Below, piece by piece: positions 1 through 12,414 of a DNA stretch of 64,000 bases (positions within the stretch are counted from its first letter, which is position 1; every line of letters starts with the position of its first letter). Location of the stretch: contig CM044964.1 in assembly GCA_024516035.1 (NCBI GenBank), forward strand, positions 12,368,380 to 12,432,379, written 5' to 3'. This DNA comes from Bactericera cockerelli. Taxonomy: Eukaryota > Arthropoda > Insecta > Hemiptera > Triozidae. Under the pieces are notes generated by a model, which ran no database searches, was not told the DNA's origin, and saw only the letters and a list, made by a program, of their open reading frames with translations. The position numbers and the translations under genes were made by a program.

Positions 1-687
1 ATATTATGTCCCTATACACAGTGCTTTATTAAGATTACCGGCTCACGACAAGTAACTACTTGTTACAAACTACGAGTAACAATGAATAATGATTAACAAG
101 TGGTACAACTGTGTTCGCTATTGTCATGTAACAACTTGTAACAAGACTAGAATGTCACATTTTTGTAACAAGATCATATTTTTGCAACATCATTATGATG
201 TAGTGGCTGTGACTCTCAGACAATTTTTTTTTTTTTTTTGACAAACAGAATTCTAAGTTTCTACTCTGTTTTTATTTTTACGGTGGCGCCGAGTTACGGC
301 CCGAAACGATGTTCGGCAATGCCTCATTGTGTACTGTGTAGAGTAGGGTTAGGAAAAATAAATATAGGGCCATGCCTTGTGCTTGATTAAAAAAACCGCT
401 AACGTTAATGATAATGCTTATAATCAGTAAATCTTATAATTTTGATAAATATTTTTAATTTTGCTTTTATTTTGTTCTTATATTTTGTAATCTTGTTAAT
501 GTTTATATAGGTCTTGGCCCGTAAATATACACCTGTTTAACAGGTATTATTGTTATTATTATAATTCAGAAAAAATGATCATGCTGATGTAACATCGTTT
601 TAGACATCACAGAAATAAAATAAATATAACTTAACAACTTTATCCAGATACTTTATGTACCATCCTGTAGATTTCAAAAGAAGGTAG

Positions 688-853
688 TTGTGCCCCGGTA
701 CCGCTTTTGCATTACTTCAGGACAAATTAACTTTACATCCATTCCTTTCTGGAAACGGAAAATCTCGGATAGAATTATCCGCTGCGGCCGCGATTCGAAC
801 TCGCAACCTCCGGGTCAGCAACCAATGCTCTTATCCACTGCGCCACGGAGGTC
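688..853 (-). mobile_element. tRNA-derived SINE
   Basis: Read on the minus strand this begins with a tRNA-like head (GACCTCCGTGGCGCAGTGG box A region, then a GGTTGCGAGTTCGAATCGC box B) and continues into a tail ending at GTACCGGGGCAC. The mirror copy at 20520-20683 is nearly identical because it lies in the other arm. It is too long and its tRNA fold too imperfect to be a functional tRNA. Confidence 0.75.
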
Positions 854-1210
854 AGCATCATCCTGTAGATTATTGTCTTGCAGTTAACTTCACAATCTCC
901 CCATCTCTATTGTATTTGTCTCTAGGCGTTTCCCCTGTGTTCAGCACATGCAGTCATGCCTATCTAATAGATCCCAAATTAAGGTTCCTCTACTGGGTAT
1001 CTGCATAGTAAAGTGCACGGTGGTGCGTCACGCCAAGTACAAAACCAATAACAATAATAATAATACTCTTTAGTGATAGTGGAAGGTGCTTGAGTTTCTC
1101 CTCGTTTATTTTAGAATTCGACCAAATTATAATAATTCATACTCATTTTGTACTCACAGGTTACAGGATACTTTCTACTATGCATTTCCAGTTTACTATG
1201 CAATCAGTGT

Positions 1211-1480
1211 GGCTGGGGGACTATAAACAGGGTTGTAGACAAGCATTCTGGCTGGGGGACTATAAACAGGGAGTAGACCAGCAGTCTGGCTGGGGGACTA
1301 TAAACAGGGAGTAGACCAGCAGTCTGGCTGGGGGACTATAAACAGGGAATAGACCAGCATTGGCTTTTGGGAGCCCTTGTCAATTGTTAGCCTCCTTATA
1401 AAGACAGTGGTAAAAGTGCTGAGTCATTCCTCCACTGTCTGGCTACCTTCGTTCACGATGACGCCACCCTATGATGATGA
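1211..1480 (+). mobile_element. Interspersed element with 38-bp tandem array at one end
   Basis: Four tandem copies of a 38-39 bp unit (each starting GGCTGGGGGACTATAAACAG, at 1211, 1250, 1288 and 1326) run into a unique body ending in ACCCTATGATGATGA. The same body occurs at 12262-12414 and, reversed, at 41945-42130 and 55032-55270. The array is therefore an amplification of the element's own end. It is absent from the opposite arm of the inverted repeat. Confidence 0.7.
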
Positions 1481-1704
1481 TTGTCAGTTCGAGTTCCATA
1501 GTTTCGACACAAACCACTACACTAAACACTGCTTCGGAGGGTCGAAAGTGTTTTATACCCGTAAAGTGTTTTATACCCGTAGCAATGCTTCCACCACCAT
1601 GACATACCACTTTGGACACAGAAAGATAAGTAAGTACAGGATATTTAGAAAAACATAATTATGTAGACTAAATTTAATTAATGTAGAAAAAAAACTTCCA
1701 AGTC

Positions 1705-1851
1705 GTGGGCGTAGCCAGGATTTTGGCTAGGGGGGGCAGCTGATGAAGAAAATCAATAATACCTAGTGAACAATCAATAGTACCTAGTGTTGCATACTAC
1801 CTGGAATTTTCTAGGGGGGGGGACAACCCCCCCCCCTCGGCTACGCCCATG
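1705..1851. mobile_element. MITE with 13-bp inverted ends and 8-bp target duplication
   Basis: The ends CGTGGGCGTAGCC and GGCTACGCCCATG are inverted repeats with one mismatch, enclosing G-rich and C-rich subterminal runs. TTCCAAGT occurs directly before (1697-1704) and after (1852-1859), as expected for an 8-bp target-site duplication, a size typical of hAT-type transposition. There is no coding capacity. The opposite arm lacks it. Confidence 0.75.
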
Positions 1852-2720
1852 TTCCAAGTGCTATTGACAATTTCAAAAAAAATCTATTGTCTGTTGTCTA
1901 GTTGAATACATAAAACTCACTACCAAGTCTGTTTTTCTTCATGGACTTGGCATTTCATTTTATGTTTTTGTGGGAGTACTATCTCCATTATTAAGTTGAC
2001 CTATAGAGCTCATAGTTTGGCTTAAGCCTATGTAAGCCCATGATTAATATCATGGCGATTCCCTGCTTGATCACTTTTACTACTCATGCTACGCGATTGT
2101 GTAATGAAAATGACCGTAAATGTAGCTCAGATATCTTATACATAATTATGTATTACTAGCTGAATCCCGGCACTTTGTCGCCGTTGAGGTTATTGCCCGT
2201 GGCTGGGGTCCTGTTTGAATCATTATTGAACCAGAAAATCCCGATATCTTGAAAATGCTTATAGATATTTTAAATTTGATAATTTCTTAAGTAGTTTGAC
2301 GGTGGTTTAGGGGAGGGTTAACTCTCATGAAAATTTCAATATCTGTTACCGTTTGTGCTGTGGAATTGTAAACAGACAACCCCTAAGACCCTAAGAGGAC
2401 ATAGTCAGCCAGACACGGACATATTTGAGTTTTATATATCTAGAGATTAAGATGATTCGTATGTTTCAACTCTTAAACTCGATAACAACAAGCTCATTGA
2501 ACTCAAATTTTGAAAAGTTATACACAATACATGACAGTCTATAGGTCCTTTTGTACTGCCAATAGAAACCATAGGAAATTTCACCTCGATTGGACGAGTA
2601 CTTCTCAAGATATGTCGATTTCGTGAAAAAGATCAACTTTTGAAAAATGGTTAGTTTGAACTTTGAATAAAGCAAACCTCAGTTGTTTTGACAATTTGTT
2701 ATTGGTAACTGATTTGATTA

Positions 2721-2932
2721 GGTTTAACGTCACTTTCAACTGCATGGTCATATTACGACGGGGGTTTCACACTCTATTCGCTGGAAACTTAAAAACTAGC
2801 TACTCAAATTAACCTCACTCAGCCTGAGTGGGGTCGGGAAGAGCCTGCATCACGAGGGTTCGAATTTGAATCGTCACACAGCCAAGTCCTAAACTCGCTG
2901 GACGTTGATTAACTTCAGTGACATAACGAGAT
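2721..2932 (-). mobile_element. 5S rRNA-derived SINE (SINE3 type), left-arm copy
   Basis: The minus strand contains TCACTGAAGTTAATCAACGT followed by a GGACTTGG block, which resembles the internal promoter half of 5S rRNA. It runs into the shared body (GGCTGAGTGAGGTTAATTTG, then the TTTCCAGCGAATAGAG region). Its mirror copy is at 18759-18966. Confidence 0.75.
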
Positions 2933-3960
2933 CTTTTGATTTGTTTATTTGCAATGTTTCTTATTTCAAATCACGACACACTTTGCAGTTTATTCTATTC
3001 AGAGTAGTGAAAGGTTTCCAAGATTCACTTTCTAATAAATCAAAATTTCTCCATTGATGTCAAATACTTCTTAAGTATTTTGTAATAAAGGTTACAAAAT
3101 ATTGAAAAATATTTTGACTAAATTCATAGGTTTCAATAAATGAATTGACAATCTGTTTTCTTCTACCGGATAAAACAGAATTCTTTTACCAAATTATAAT
3201 TGAGTTAGAATTAAACCCTTTGTTGAAATTGAAATTGTACAACAATAGACCGGATGTGGTTACAGTAGTAATAATAATGCTGATACAGATGTTTTTGATG
3301 TTTTAAAAGTTGATGATATTCATCGTCATCATTAACTTTTAGAAAATCATTTTGAAAAATCAACGGCGGTTCATGTCCGGAGCACGACAAATTTTGAGAA
3401 GACGAGTTCATTATTAATCGTGCCATCAGCCTTGTGGTTAACACAAAAAAGATAACCTTAAACTTTTTCAAATGTCGTTTAATTATGTAGTTGATCATAA
3501 TAATAAATCTAAATATAAAATAATGATATATTTCTGATATTCATGTACATCTAATACAACATATCACTTTTCTGTTTATACTATACAGATTAATTGGTAC
3601 TTGATTAAAAAAGATAAAACATTTCTTTAAAATCGTCTGAAATGGGGCAAGCGCCAACTACCTATATACGCTTGTACAATGGGTTCAATAAATTAATGAT
3701 TTTTTGTACCTGTCTAAGAACGGGCAAGGATGGATTGGCATATCCAGTATATGTCCATCAAGTGAATAGTTGTACAAAGTTTGCACAGTTGCGAAAATCC
3801 TAATACACCCCGGAGGTAGCAAATCTATGATGCTCTACATTTTTTATGATTTCTGCTTGATCGCATTCGCCAAGATCTGATGACTGAAGCACTACGTATC
3901 TAGACAGTTCACTTTGAACATTACATCGATGTATGTACCGACCTCATGAGGTCTTTTTTA

Positions 3961-4241
3961 AAAGATGGGTGTTTCTCAGCTCATTTTATTTTGTAGCTAT
4001 GAAACAGGAGCTACTGTAGACGCTTGTGGTCTGTGTTGTAGCCTGCCCATCCCGTAGTATGCCTCCGCTCTAATGGGCGAGAAATGACACAATACTTCCC
4101 AATTAGGTGCTGGGTCAACACGAGCGCACCTTACAAACATTTGTAACCAAATTAAGAATACAAATTGTTGTCGGCACGGGGGATCGAACCCGGGACCTTC
4201 CGCATGAGAAGCGAGTGCTTAACCACAGAGCTAATCGCGCG
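3961..4241 (-). mobile_element. tRNA-derived SINE (GCGCGATTAGCTC family)
   Basis: On the minus strand a tRNA-like head (GCGCGATTAGCTCTGTGGTT, then GGTCCCGGGTTCGATCCCCC) precedes a body of about 200 bp ending in AGCTACAAAATAAAATGAGC. Mirror copy at 17408-17703; further copies at 45535-45815 (+) and, truncated, 41640-41820 (-). Confidence 0.8.
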
Positions 4242-4599
4242 CTATAGATCGTAGATCATTAATCAACAATACGGTGGACTTGTAACCTAAAGGTCGGTGT
4301 TTCGAGTCCAAAATATGCCAAAAATTCTTCAGTGAGTCAAGTTTGACAGCACAAATATGGTTACTCTTTTACTTTCTTTTACCTATTAGGTGTAGAAAGT
4401 ATTGATTTCATGTATTAAGTATAAATTATAGAAAGTATTGATTTCTTATATTACCTACCTATAGATGTTCAATTGTTCACGTTGAATTTTTGTAAATTCA
4501 CTTTAAATGTAAGAATTTGTAAATAGATGTGGTAAGAAAATCTCACTTGATAAGATGTATACTGTATAGCTATGTAAAAATGAGATGAATTGTACATAT

Positions 4600-5060
4600 C
4601 AGACACTTAGACAATGTTATTTTCGATAAAGGTTTACTAACTTGGGCTGAGATTAGTAGACAAGGAGTGAATAACGTACATGTATAGATTGTATAGCTGT
4701 AAATTCGAGATGTACAACACAGTCGGACGGTTTTATAATTTGACAAATATGATATTATGGTCCGATGTGGTAAAACTTTCTGATCATGGTGTCTCTCTAT
4801 AATCTGATATGTACACAACTCAGTGGGTCAGTTTCATAATTCAACAAAAATATGATATTATGGTCCGATGTGGTAAAACTTTCTGATCATGGTGTCTCTC
4901 TATAATCTGATATGTACACAACTGAGTGGGTCAGTTTCATAATTCAACAAAAATATTATATTATGGTCCGATGTGGTAAAACTTTCTGAGCATGGTGTCT
5001 CTCTATAATTCAATAAGTACAAGCCAGTGGGACCGTTTCATAATTCAACAAATATGATAA
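4600..5060. repeat. Three diverged tandem copies of about 120 bp
   Basis: The block TATGGTCCGATGTGGTAAAA, with CTTTCTGA(T/G)CATGGTGTCTC after it, recurs near 4755, 4860 and 4970 and again after the retroposon at 5268. It forms a short head-to-tail repeat that the retroposon at 5061 has interrupted. The mirror arm carries fewer copies (around 16590-16870), so copy number changed after the duplication. Confidence 0.65.
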
Positions 5061-5268
5061 GGGTTGGGTGGAAGAGATTGCAATAGGCAATAACCCCGCC
5101 CTTAAGTTAGGACATATGTTTAGTTTATAAATATTTTTCTATTCTTTTTCTTTTTTATTGTATTTATATTGTTTCCATTTTTTTTATTATTATAATAATC
5201 ATTTGTACTGTACATATTATGTTTTTATATATCTAATAAAGTGTTTAATGATAATAATAATAATAATG
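5061..5268 (+). mobile_element. Non-coding retroposon ending in AATAAA and (AAT)n
   Basis: This starts GGGTTGGGTGGAAGAGATTG, has an AT-rich middle, and ends with CTAATAAAGTGTTTAATG and an (ATA)n tail, the form of a polyadenylated retroposon. Other copies: 16371-16567 (-), 18295-18438 (+), 21603-21778 (-), 25939-26105 (+), 47985-48147 (-), with fragments at 10667-10720, 41858-41900, 45196-45270 and 52783-52848. It carries no ORF. Confidence 0.75.
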
Positions 5269-5579
5269 GTCCGATGTGGTACAACTTTCTGAACATGGTG
5301 TCTCGCTATAATTCGACAGATATAATATGGTCCGATAGGCGGGCTGAAATTAGAGATAGAGAAAGTGGAACACCTAGGATCCGAGTTAGGGGGAACTTTT
5401 TTTCATCTCAGACAGAAATCTCATCAGGTCAGTTCGAGCTTTGGTAGCTCAGGCTAATTACAGGCCAAGAGTTATGACCAGGGAGCTACTCAGAGGAGAT
5501 ATGATAATTGTTAAGCATATACGAGCACGCCCAGGCAGTATATGATAACAAGTCGGATGTCGGAGTTGAAAATAAATGA

Positions 5580-5765
5580 GGAATTATTAAAATTATTTCA
5601 AGTATTAAACTATTTTAAAATTAATAATCTAATATGTAATTCAACACAAATAAGATGATAACAAGTCGGATGTCGGAGTTGAAAATAAATGAGGAATTAT
5701 TAAAATTATTTCAAGTATTAAACTATTTTAAAATTAATAATCTAATACTTCAACACAAATAAGAT
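5580..5765. repeat. Tandem duplication of about 115 bp
   Basis: GATAACAAGTCGGATGTCGG and the following block ending in ATTAATAATCTAATA occur twice head to tail (from about 5546 and again from about 5656). The mirror arm shows a single copy near 16025-16095. Confidence 0.7.
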
Positions 5766-5772
5766 AAAAAAA

Positions 5773-5913
5773 AAACCAAAGTTGCTCAGGAGGTTATGAA
5801 ACGTCCAGAAATATGAAAAAAATGCAAAATCGGAGCAAAAAAATATTTATTTTTTTTCAAAAAAAAAAAAACAATACTTCCGATTTCTAATATTAGAAAT
5901 TTCTCGGAAGTAA
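5773..5913 (+). mobile_element. 3' fragment of the 720-bp repeat family
   Basis: Matches only the last 140 bp of the full copy at 9490-10204: GGTTATGAAACGTCCAGAAA through the terminal hairpin, ending TCTCGGAAGTAA. Mirror copy at 15518-15651. Confidence 0.75.
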
Positions 5914-6204
5914 AATAGCTATCAATTTGTGTTTATCACAATCGTGATACTTAGTAGTCTCGGAGATCTCCATAACCAAGAACACCTCGTCCTAAGACTT
6001 ACGCTTCTCATGAAGGAAACAGACTCATGGGTGTTCAGTATTGGACAATCCCTCCCAACTAAGCCCAGATGGGCCGTCAAAGGCACAGGACTAGGAAATA
6101 GGATGAGAGATTTTCTCCCTGGACACAATAGATCTTACTAGGTCGCAGTGTTAATTGTATGGTGTTTCATCTGAAACCCTGCAACCAGGTTTCATAATAA
6201 TAAC

Positions 6205-6300
6205 AATCATGATACTTAGTAAAAATATTTGCCACGCTGGGAAGCTCGAACCAACGACCTCTACGTTACGAGTCCACCGCCTTATCGATCGAACTACAGA
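6205..6300 (-). mobile_element. tRNA-derived SINE fragment (CGATCGATAAGGCGG family)
   Basis: On the minus strand the tRNA-like head with TCGATCGATAAGGCGGTGGA and GGTTCGAGCTTCC is clear. It is followed by the short body with TATCATGATTGTTATTATTA. The mirror copy at 13355-13455 is interrupted by the 1.7-kb fold-back element. Confidence 0.7.
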
Positions 6301-6480
6301 AGTCGGTTTAACAACTTATAATTATATATATTTAAAGAGTATAACCGACCTTGGTAGCTATAAGTGGTCAGTGCAATGAACTCTATCTTATATGAAGGAA
6401 CCCTAAATATAAGGGTCCGATTTCCGGTCATGTAAATAAGTAATAAAATACCTAATAGTGTAATTTCCAATGAGGACGAC

Positions 6481-6580
6481 NNNNNNNNNNNNNNNNNNNN
6501 NNNNNNNNNNNNNNNNNNNNNNNNNNNNNNNNNNNNNNNNNNNNNNNNNNNNNNNNNNNNNNNNNNNNNNNNNNNNNNNN
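6481..6580. other. Assembly gap (100 N)
   Basis: One hundred N, a conventional unknown-length gap. It falls exactly where the left inverted-repeat arm should reach its inner end, so the true junction with the spacer is unresolved. Confidence 1.
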
Positions 6581-6930
6581 AAAACATTCTACATAAAACA
6601 AAAATAATAAAACAACATACAATAATCTAAAATGGTAGTGTGTTTATTTGAGATGTGAAATATGCCTCATCTTGGGCTAAAATTGCAGAACTAAGTTTGC
6701 CATCTCAACTAAACATTTAACAAAGAAGTAATGATGATAATTTTATCTCAATTTAAGTACATTATAACTTGTGCTATTTTAACTAGTCTCTAAAAGTATT
6801 TGTAATGTATGGGAGTAGAATGGCAAAGTTGGGTGATTTTGAAAATGGTGTGCCACTTTCTAATAATAATCATGTAAACCAATAAGGGTAAACAAATGCT
6901 ATTATATTTTCTAATTGTTGAACAGTCTGT

Positions 6931-7256
6931 TTAACACATACACGACCGGTTGTCCCACCAGTGGGACAACTGCGTGTGTACTGAATGGACCGGTTGTCCC
7001 ACCGGTGGGACAAGTGAGTATGTACGCAATGGACTGGTTGTCCCACCAGTGGGACAAGTGACCTTCTTGATTTCAAACCTGCTTGTCCCACTGGTGGGAC
7101 ACCTATTCCTATGTTTTAGTATAGAAATATACTCTATACCCCTGTATAATTTTACTCTCCAAGCGGGTTTTTTGGTCCCAGGAGGTCAGATATGCTCAGA
7201 TATAGCGGTCCCATGCATACATACACTGAAAATGGTGCCGGTTGTGTATGTGTTAA
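6931..7256. mobile_element. TTAA-flanked MITE with four spaced palindromes
   Basis: TTAACACATACACGACCGG at the left end and CCGGTTGTGTATGTGTTAA at the right end are inverted repeats with one mismatch, each beginning or ending in TTAA. TTAA is the target site of piggyBac-type transposition. Inside are four 20-bp palindromes of the form TTGTCCCACC(A/G)GTGGGACAA starting at 6950, 6994, 7038 and 7083 (the last imperfect), spaced 44, 44 and 45 bp. There is no transposase ORF. A relative lies at 57077-57234. Confidence 0.8.
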
Positions 7257-8706
7257 CAGTGGTTCAAGTATTAACTTGGTTAGAGCAGCAGTTTATCCAT
7301 TTTAGGTGAGGATGTGTTCTTCATAACCTTACTCAATGCCACTCTAGTTGATTCCTAGTTAAAGTAGACTCTTCACACAGAAAATTCTGTTCCCCTGCCA
7401 AAAATGTGAGGCACTTCTGGCCCTACCCATACTGAATGAGGTTAATGTGGGTATCTGGTACAAGTGGAGTATTTTAACCCATCCTGACTTTTTCAAATCA
7501 GGATGTTCAACCAAATAGAATCAATGGACATAAACATCAAAGGAGCCTAGCCATTGGATCTAGGAGTCCATATAATCCTCTCACCACCATGATAATCATA
7601 GGTATCTGTACCTATCTCACAGACATGGATTTATTATTATAATCATTGATTTGAACACATTATAGGTAATGAAACCAAAATAACTGCTGCATGAAATGGT
7701 TGGACAGGTGTAGATAAAGCACAAAGCTTAATAATAAATACCTACATAGCTTTTGGAAATTCAACAATTTTTACTAACCATATTCAGAAATTTCAAGGCC
7801 ACTGTCAGATTTTTAGTTGACATAGTAATAGCTTGAGAATTATCTGCTACTTTTATTTTCAGATATTTTTATTTATTTTTTACACATTTTATGCATATAT
7901 AATGCTCTTACACACAGAATACTTGAGTCTCTTACACACAGAATACTTGAGTCACCCTTTATAAATGAAGTTTAGTTTGCTCAATGCTCATGCACATGGA
8001 CAAATCTGTTGCCATTCCTCCTAGATAAGAAATTGCACATGCAGTAGTGTGCACTGAAGATCTTATGTCTTGTGTATTGAATAGGGTCCAATATTTACAA
8101 GGTCACCTGTGTGATGATTACGTTAGCATGATGACAATCTTTATTAATTAAATGTGCTATACGTTTTTATAGCTTCTTGTTTGATTTTTTATTAGTTTTT
8201 GAATTTTCTCTTGTATGGTAGTTTTTATTTTAGTTAAAAATTAATGTTTTTGGTGTATACAATAAAACAAGATCTGTTTTATTTATTTTTCAAGGACATT
8301 AGAAGTTAATTGAAGTCTGTAAAAGAAGTGTTTTTTTTTTTCTCTCTTCATAGCAGTTTATTGAGGGAGAAACCCATTTCTGTAAATAAATAATACCTAA
8401 CGTATTAAAATTTGATAAATGAATAAATTTAAAAGAAGTACATATTTACCGGTCATAGTTTTAAAATGCTCTAACTTGGCAATAATAGAACTAATGTTAG
8501 ATTTCTTAACAATAGTGGACCCATGTTAGATTGTTGGTCTTTATTCATATTGATAGATAACAGCATATTCCATTTTGGCCAAATCTGGAATACCAGCTAG
8601 TCCTTGGTAGTGAAACCAGTCATTATTAACACATGAAACTTCATTTCATTTCATCCATTTATATTTTACATAGAAATGTTACCTTTATAAACCCATGAGG
8701 ATTCTT

Positions 8707-8880
8707 TTTCTCTCACTTTGCCTTTCCCCCAACTATTTGGGTTGACATTGTTCAACCTCTTCCCCATGGTTGAGGTTGGTTGGTTCTGGTACTCATGCAC
8801 ATTTTACGGCTGGACTCCCTTCTGAACACCAACCCTATTAAGGGTGTCCAAGATTTGTGTTATTGTCTTTTGGTCTGAAA
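8707..8880 (-). mobile_element. Tail module of the conserved-body SINE family
   Basis: This contains TTGGGTTGACATTGTTCAAC, GGTTGAGGTTGGTTGGTTCT and TTTTACGGCTGGA, which form the 3' tail seen in the full copies at 58791-59142 (+) and 61639-61998 (+). Only the tail is present. Confidence 0.65.
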
Positions 8881-9489
8881 GAGCTTGTACTGTATCTGGT
8901 GAAGGAAATATCTATTAAAGAGAATAGAATTTAGATTTTTTTAGAAGAATTTAGAAGAAGATTTTTTTTTTGTTTATACTGCCGAGGTAAGACTGAAAAG
9001 TCCCTTTACTCCAGCAGTCAAACAGGTCTTATATATTTTATAGAATACTGTTGGTTGTGCTCATTTTTTTCTTTCTCAGAGGAAACCCATTATTTAATTA
9101 ACTGTTGTTGATTTTTTTTATTTATAAACCCATCTTAATTTTAACCTGCCAGACTTGTACTTTGAAACTATTTTTCTTGGACTGATTTCTCTTCTATCCT
9201 GTTCTGCTATTTGAATTTACATTGATGTAAAAAAAGAATTTAGTTTATGGTTACTTGTTGAAAAAGTCTTTGACATTGAACATAGATACCTATATACCAA
9301 CTTACTTGTCCTTTCGTAAGAAAGTAAGGTAATCCTGTCAGCCACATTCTCACCTCAATGAGAAGTACTTTGCATTACAATCATTTACATTGTTATTATT
9401 ATTTAACTCTTTATTAAAAGAACGTATGTATAAACAGGTAACAATGAAAATTAAAATTCAAAATTGAGAACAACATAAATAATAAAAAA

Positions 9490-10204
9490 AACACTGCCAA
9501 TTATGGACACAATACTTCCTCGTGATTGCTTCACATTGTAAACACGTGCCAATTTTGAGATTTTATAGAAAATTACTTGTATCTCCAAAACGGCTCAACC
9601 GATTTTCTTCAAATTTGTTTTATATGGTAGAATATCGTTTTTTCTACAATCTGAATTCCACAAAAAATTCTGTATCGGCAAGTCGTGGTCCTTATTTTTT
9701 TACTTTTTTGTCAAAATTTTCGGATTTTCTTAAATATCAGAGTCAAATTATAATTAATTCAAAAATAAATATAAATAACCTATGTCAAACAATAATATGC
9801 ATATTCTTACAAAATTTTATCGAAATCGGGTGTACCGTTCACGAGATATAAGCGTTTAAGTAAAAAGTTAGTGGTCAGGCGCATGGTCTCTTTCACCCAA
9901 AACCGCTGGTATGAATTCGATAAATTTAAAATGGGACCATCTACAGAATGTCTCCTAGATGTGTGCAAAATTTCATCAAAATCGGTCGAGTAGTTTCCGA
10001 GATTTGCGCGTTACAAGGAATCGTTTTAACAGACCGACAGAACGACAGACCGACAGACAGACAGACACAAAACCAAATTTACTCAGTAGGTTATGAAACG
10101 TCCAGAAATATGAAAAAAATTGAAATCGGAGCAAAAAATATTTTTTTTTACAAAAACGAACACAATACTTCCGATTTCTAATATTAGAAATTTCTCGGAA
10201 GTAA
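9490..10204 (+). mobile_element. 720-bp non-autonomous repeat, full copy 1
   Basis: Starts AACACTGCCAATTATGGACA and ends in a hairpin, CTTCCGATTTCTAATATTAG followed by AAATTTCTCGGAAG. The copies at 50549-51245 and 57998-58722 have the same ends and length. A variable GACAGACC simple repeat lies about 160 bp from the 3' end. The terminal hairpin and lack of inverted ends would fit a Helitron-like or other rolling-type element, but I cannot confirm the class. Translated ORFs are not conserved proteins. Confidence 0.75.
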
Positions 10205-10270
10205 TACAATACTTTCCTTATTATAGGATAACGAAAAAGATAAACAACATATGTAGATAACATGAATAAA

Positions 10271-10659
10271 TAATTGAATGGGTGTCTGGAATAACGGCCT
10301 ATGTTGAAAAAGTTTTTTTTGCAGTTTTAGGGCCTATGTAGTGTTCTCCTTCGATTGGTATGAGCGGAGGGGGAAAAAAATAATCATGCTTAGGTAAAAC
10401 AAGAAAAAAGAGTGTGGGTAATCTCAGATTTTTCTGATTTCCAAGGGCCTATGTTATACTAATTAGTAGTCTCGAGCGTCGCGTACTGTCGTGATCTTAA
10501 TACCTTGACATTACATTTTATGGAAGAAGGGCCTATGTTTAAAAAATAAATAATAAAATCTCATATTTCTGAATTTTTTGCTTCTTCCTACTTTAAATGG
10601 CTCTCCTGAAAAGTCCACGAAAATAACATAGGCCGTTATTCCAGACACCCATTCAATTA
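10271..10659. mobile_element. Fold-back MITE, 33-bp inverted ends
   Basis: TAATTGAATGGGTGTCTGGA with the following AATAACGGCCTATG is matched in reverse complement at 10627-10659. The interior repeats GGGCCTATGTT several times. No ORF. Single copy in this window. Confidence 0.8.
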
Positions 10660-11224
10660 TACAGATGTCCTAACTACAGGGCGGGGTTATTGCCTATGGC
10701 AATCTCTTCCACCCAACCCCTATGTTAAGTAGGTACCATACTTCATGTTTTTTCTGAGACTAAGAAAAAAATTATGTATTTTAATAATAATTGTGGTTTA
10801 TTTTCAATTCATTTACTTTGTAGGAATATAGGGAAATAAATATGTTGGTACCTATTTCATTAGTTAGTTATCGGTTCCTTGGTAGAACTATTAAGTCTAG
10901 CATACATATTCTCACACTGTTGATTAAGTTGATAATATGCATATGGATAAGGCTGGTGGCAGAACTCTGATTCCAATGCCCATACTCCATATTCTTTGCT
11001 ATCAAGGCTGCACGTTCATATGCAGTGTCAGTTTCACGATTAAAAGTTTTGCTCCAGCTTTACTCAAACTTTTCATACAGTTTCAAGTGGTGATGTATCC
11101 CCATATTTATAGGACACTAGGGAGATTATTATTATCTGACCTGGTTGGTTGGTTGCAGGGTTTTCAGTGAAACCTTTACAATTAACACTGCGACCTAATC
11201 TATTGTGACCAGTTGATTCTATTC

Positions 11225-11480
11225 GGTTTTAACGTCCTGATTTGAGATAGATAGTCAGGACGGGGGTTTTACCCTCCATTCGCGGAAAATCGTACCAGCT
11301 ACCCACATTAACCTCACCCAGCCTGAGTAGGGCCGGAAGTGACAGCCTCACGTGTTTGGAGGGGACAAAATTTTCTTCGAAAAGTCTGCCCCAACCGGGA
11401 ATCGAACTCGAGACCTCTGGACTATGGGCAGTAGTCATAACCGTTACCCGGGACCTTCCGCATGGCAAGCGAGTGCTTGA
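11225..11480 (-). mobile_element. Nested SINEs
   Basis: The minus strand shows the conserved SINE body (CTCAGGCTGGGTGAGGTTAA region) and a tRNA-like head (GGTCTCGAGTTCGATTCCCG). A second tRNA-like head, with GCACGAGTAGCTCAAGCACT, abuts it at 11440-11490. One SINE appears to have inserted at the 5' end of another. Confidence 0.6.
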
Positions 11481-12261
11481 GCTACTCGTGCGCTTGTGTT
11501 GCATAAAGTTACCTTTCTCCCACACTTTTCTTCTTCTCCTACAGAAGTGCAGCCCTAATATAGAACTTTGCATCTCCTTATAGTACTTATCAAGATGTTC
11601 AATGTGTACCTAGCTACCTATACCTTATCCATATTGAATACATATTAAGTTTGTATTCTGTTAAGTCTCATTATAGTCAGAAGAGCCTACTCATACTTTA
11701 CTAAACTTAGTCAATAGTCAGAAGAGCTAAACTTAGCCATGAATTGAGAATTAATATGCATCTCAGCTGTGATCTAGTGTCAGGACAATGCATATGGAAA
11801 ACTACAGGGTGGAATGTGTTACTTGTGTCCTTTGTGTTGAAAATTAAAAGTACTCTTTTTTACCTGGACACCATGTATAAACCGAAATTTAGTTGAATTA
11901 AATTATTTTAAACAAATTCCATCAAGATTTATCCATACAATAGAGATTAATTCATACATACAAATGTAAATTATTGAAACAAGACTTGATCAAGGGTGGT
12001 ACAAATCAATACCTACGTCATTTTTTTACAATATAGTATTTAATATCATATTATTATACTAATTATTCAGATGATTCAGTTCTATTTGAGACTGCTTTCT
12101 CTATTTTTAAAATGATTCATCACTTCAGTGAGATAATATGCAGTGTTATATCAGAACTCTCCTATGGAATTCCGGTAATACATACTGTTTTATTTCCGAG
12201 CTTGTGAAACATTTTAGAGATCTCTGGTAATTTAATTTTTTTTATTTTTATTATTATTAAA

Positions 12262-12414
12262 TTATGAGCAAGGGAGTAGACCAGCATTGGCTTGGTTCTG
12301 GGGGGGCCCTTGTCAATTATTAGCCTCCTTGTAAAGATAGTGGTAGTAGTGCTGAGTCATTCCTCCAGTGTCTGGCTACCATCTTTCACGATGACGGCAC
12401 CCTATGATGATGAG
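12262..12414 (+). mobile_element. Partial copy of the 38-bp-array element
   Basis: Matches the body of 1211-1480: GGGAGTAGACCAGCATTGGC through ACCCTATGATGATGA. Only one unit of the terminal repeat is present. Confidence 0.65.

Larger units (their letters stand above)
1..6480. repeat. Left arm of giant inverted repeat
   Basis: The sequence from base 1 to the first gap is the reverse complement of 13169-21373, in the same order and with the same nested elements. Bases 1-240 differ from 21130-21373 only in poly-T length and about one substitution. The interior (for example 2460-2700 against 18970-19230) differs at roughly one base in seven by eye. This arm has private insertions between about 1150 and 1870: a 38-bp tandem array and a MITE with target duplication. 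The arm may continue left of the window. No gene is visible in it. Confidence 0.9.
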
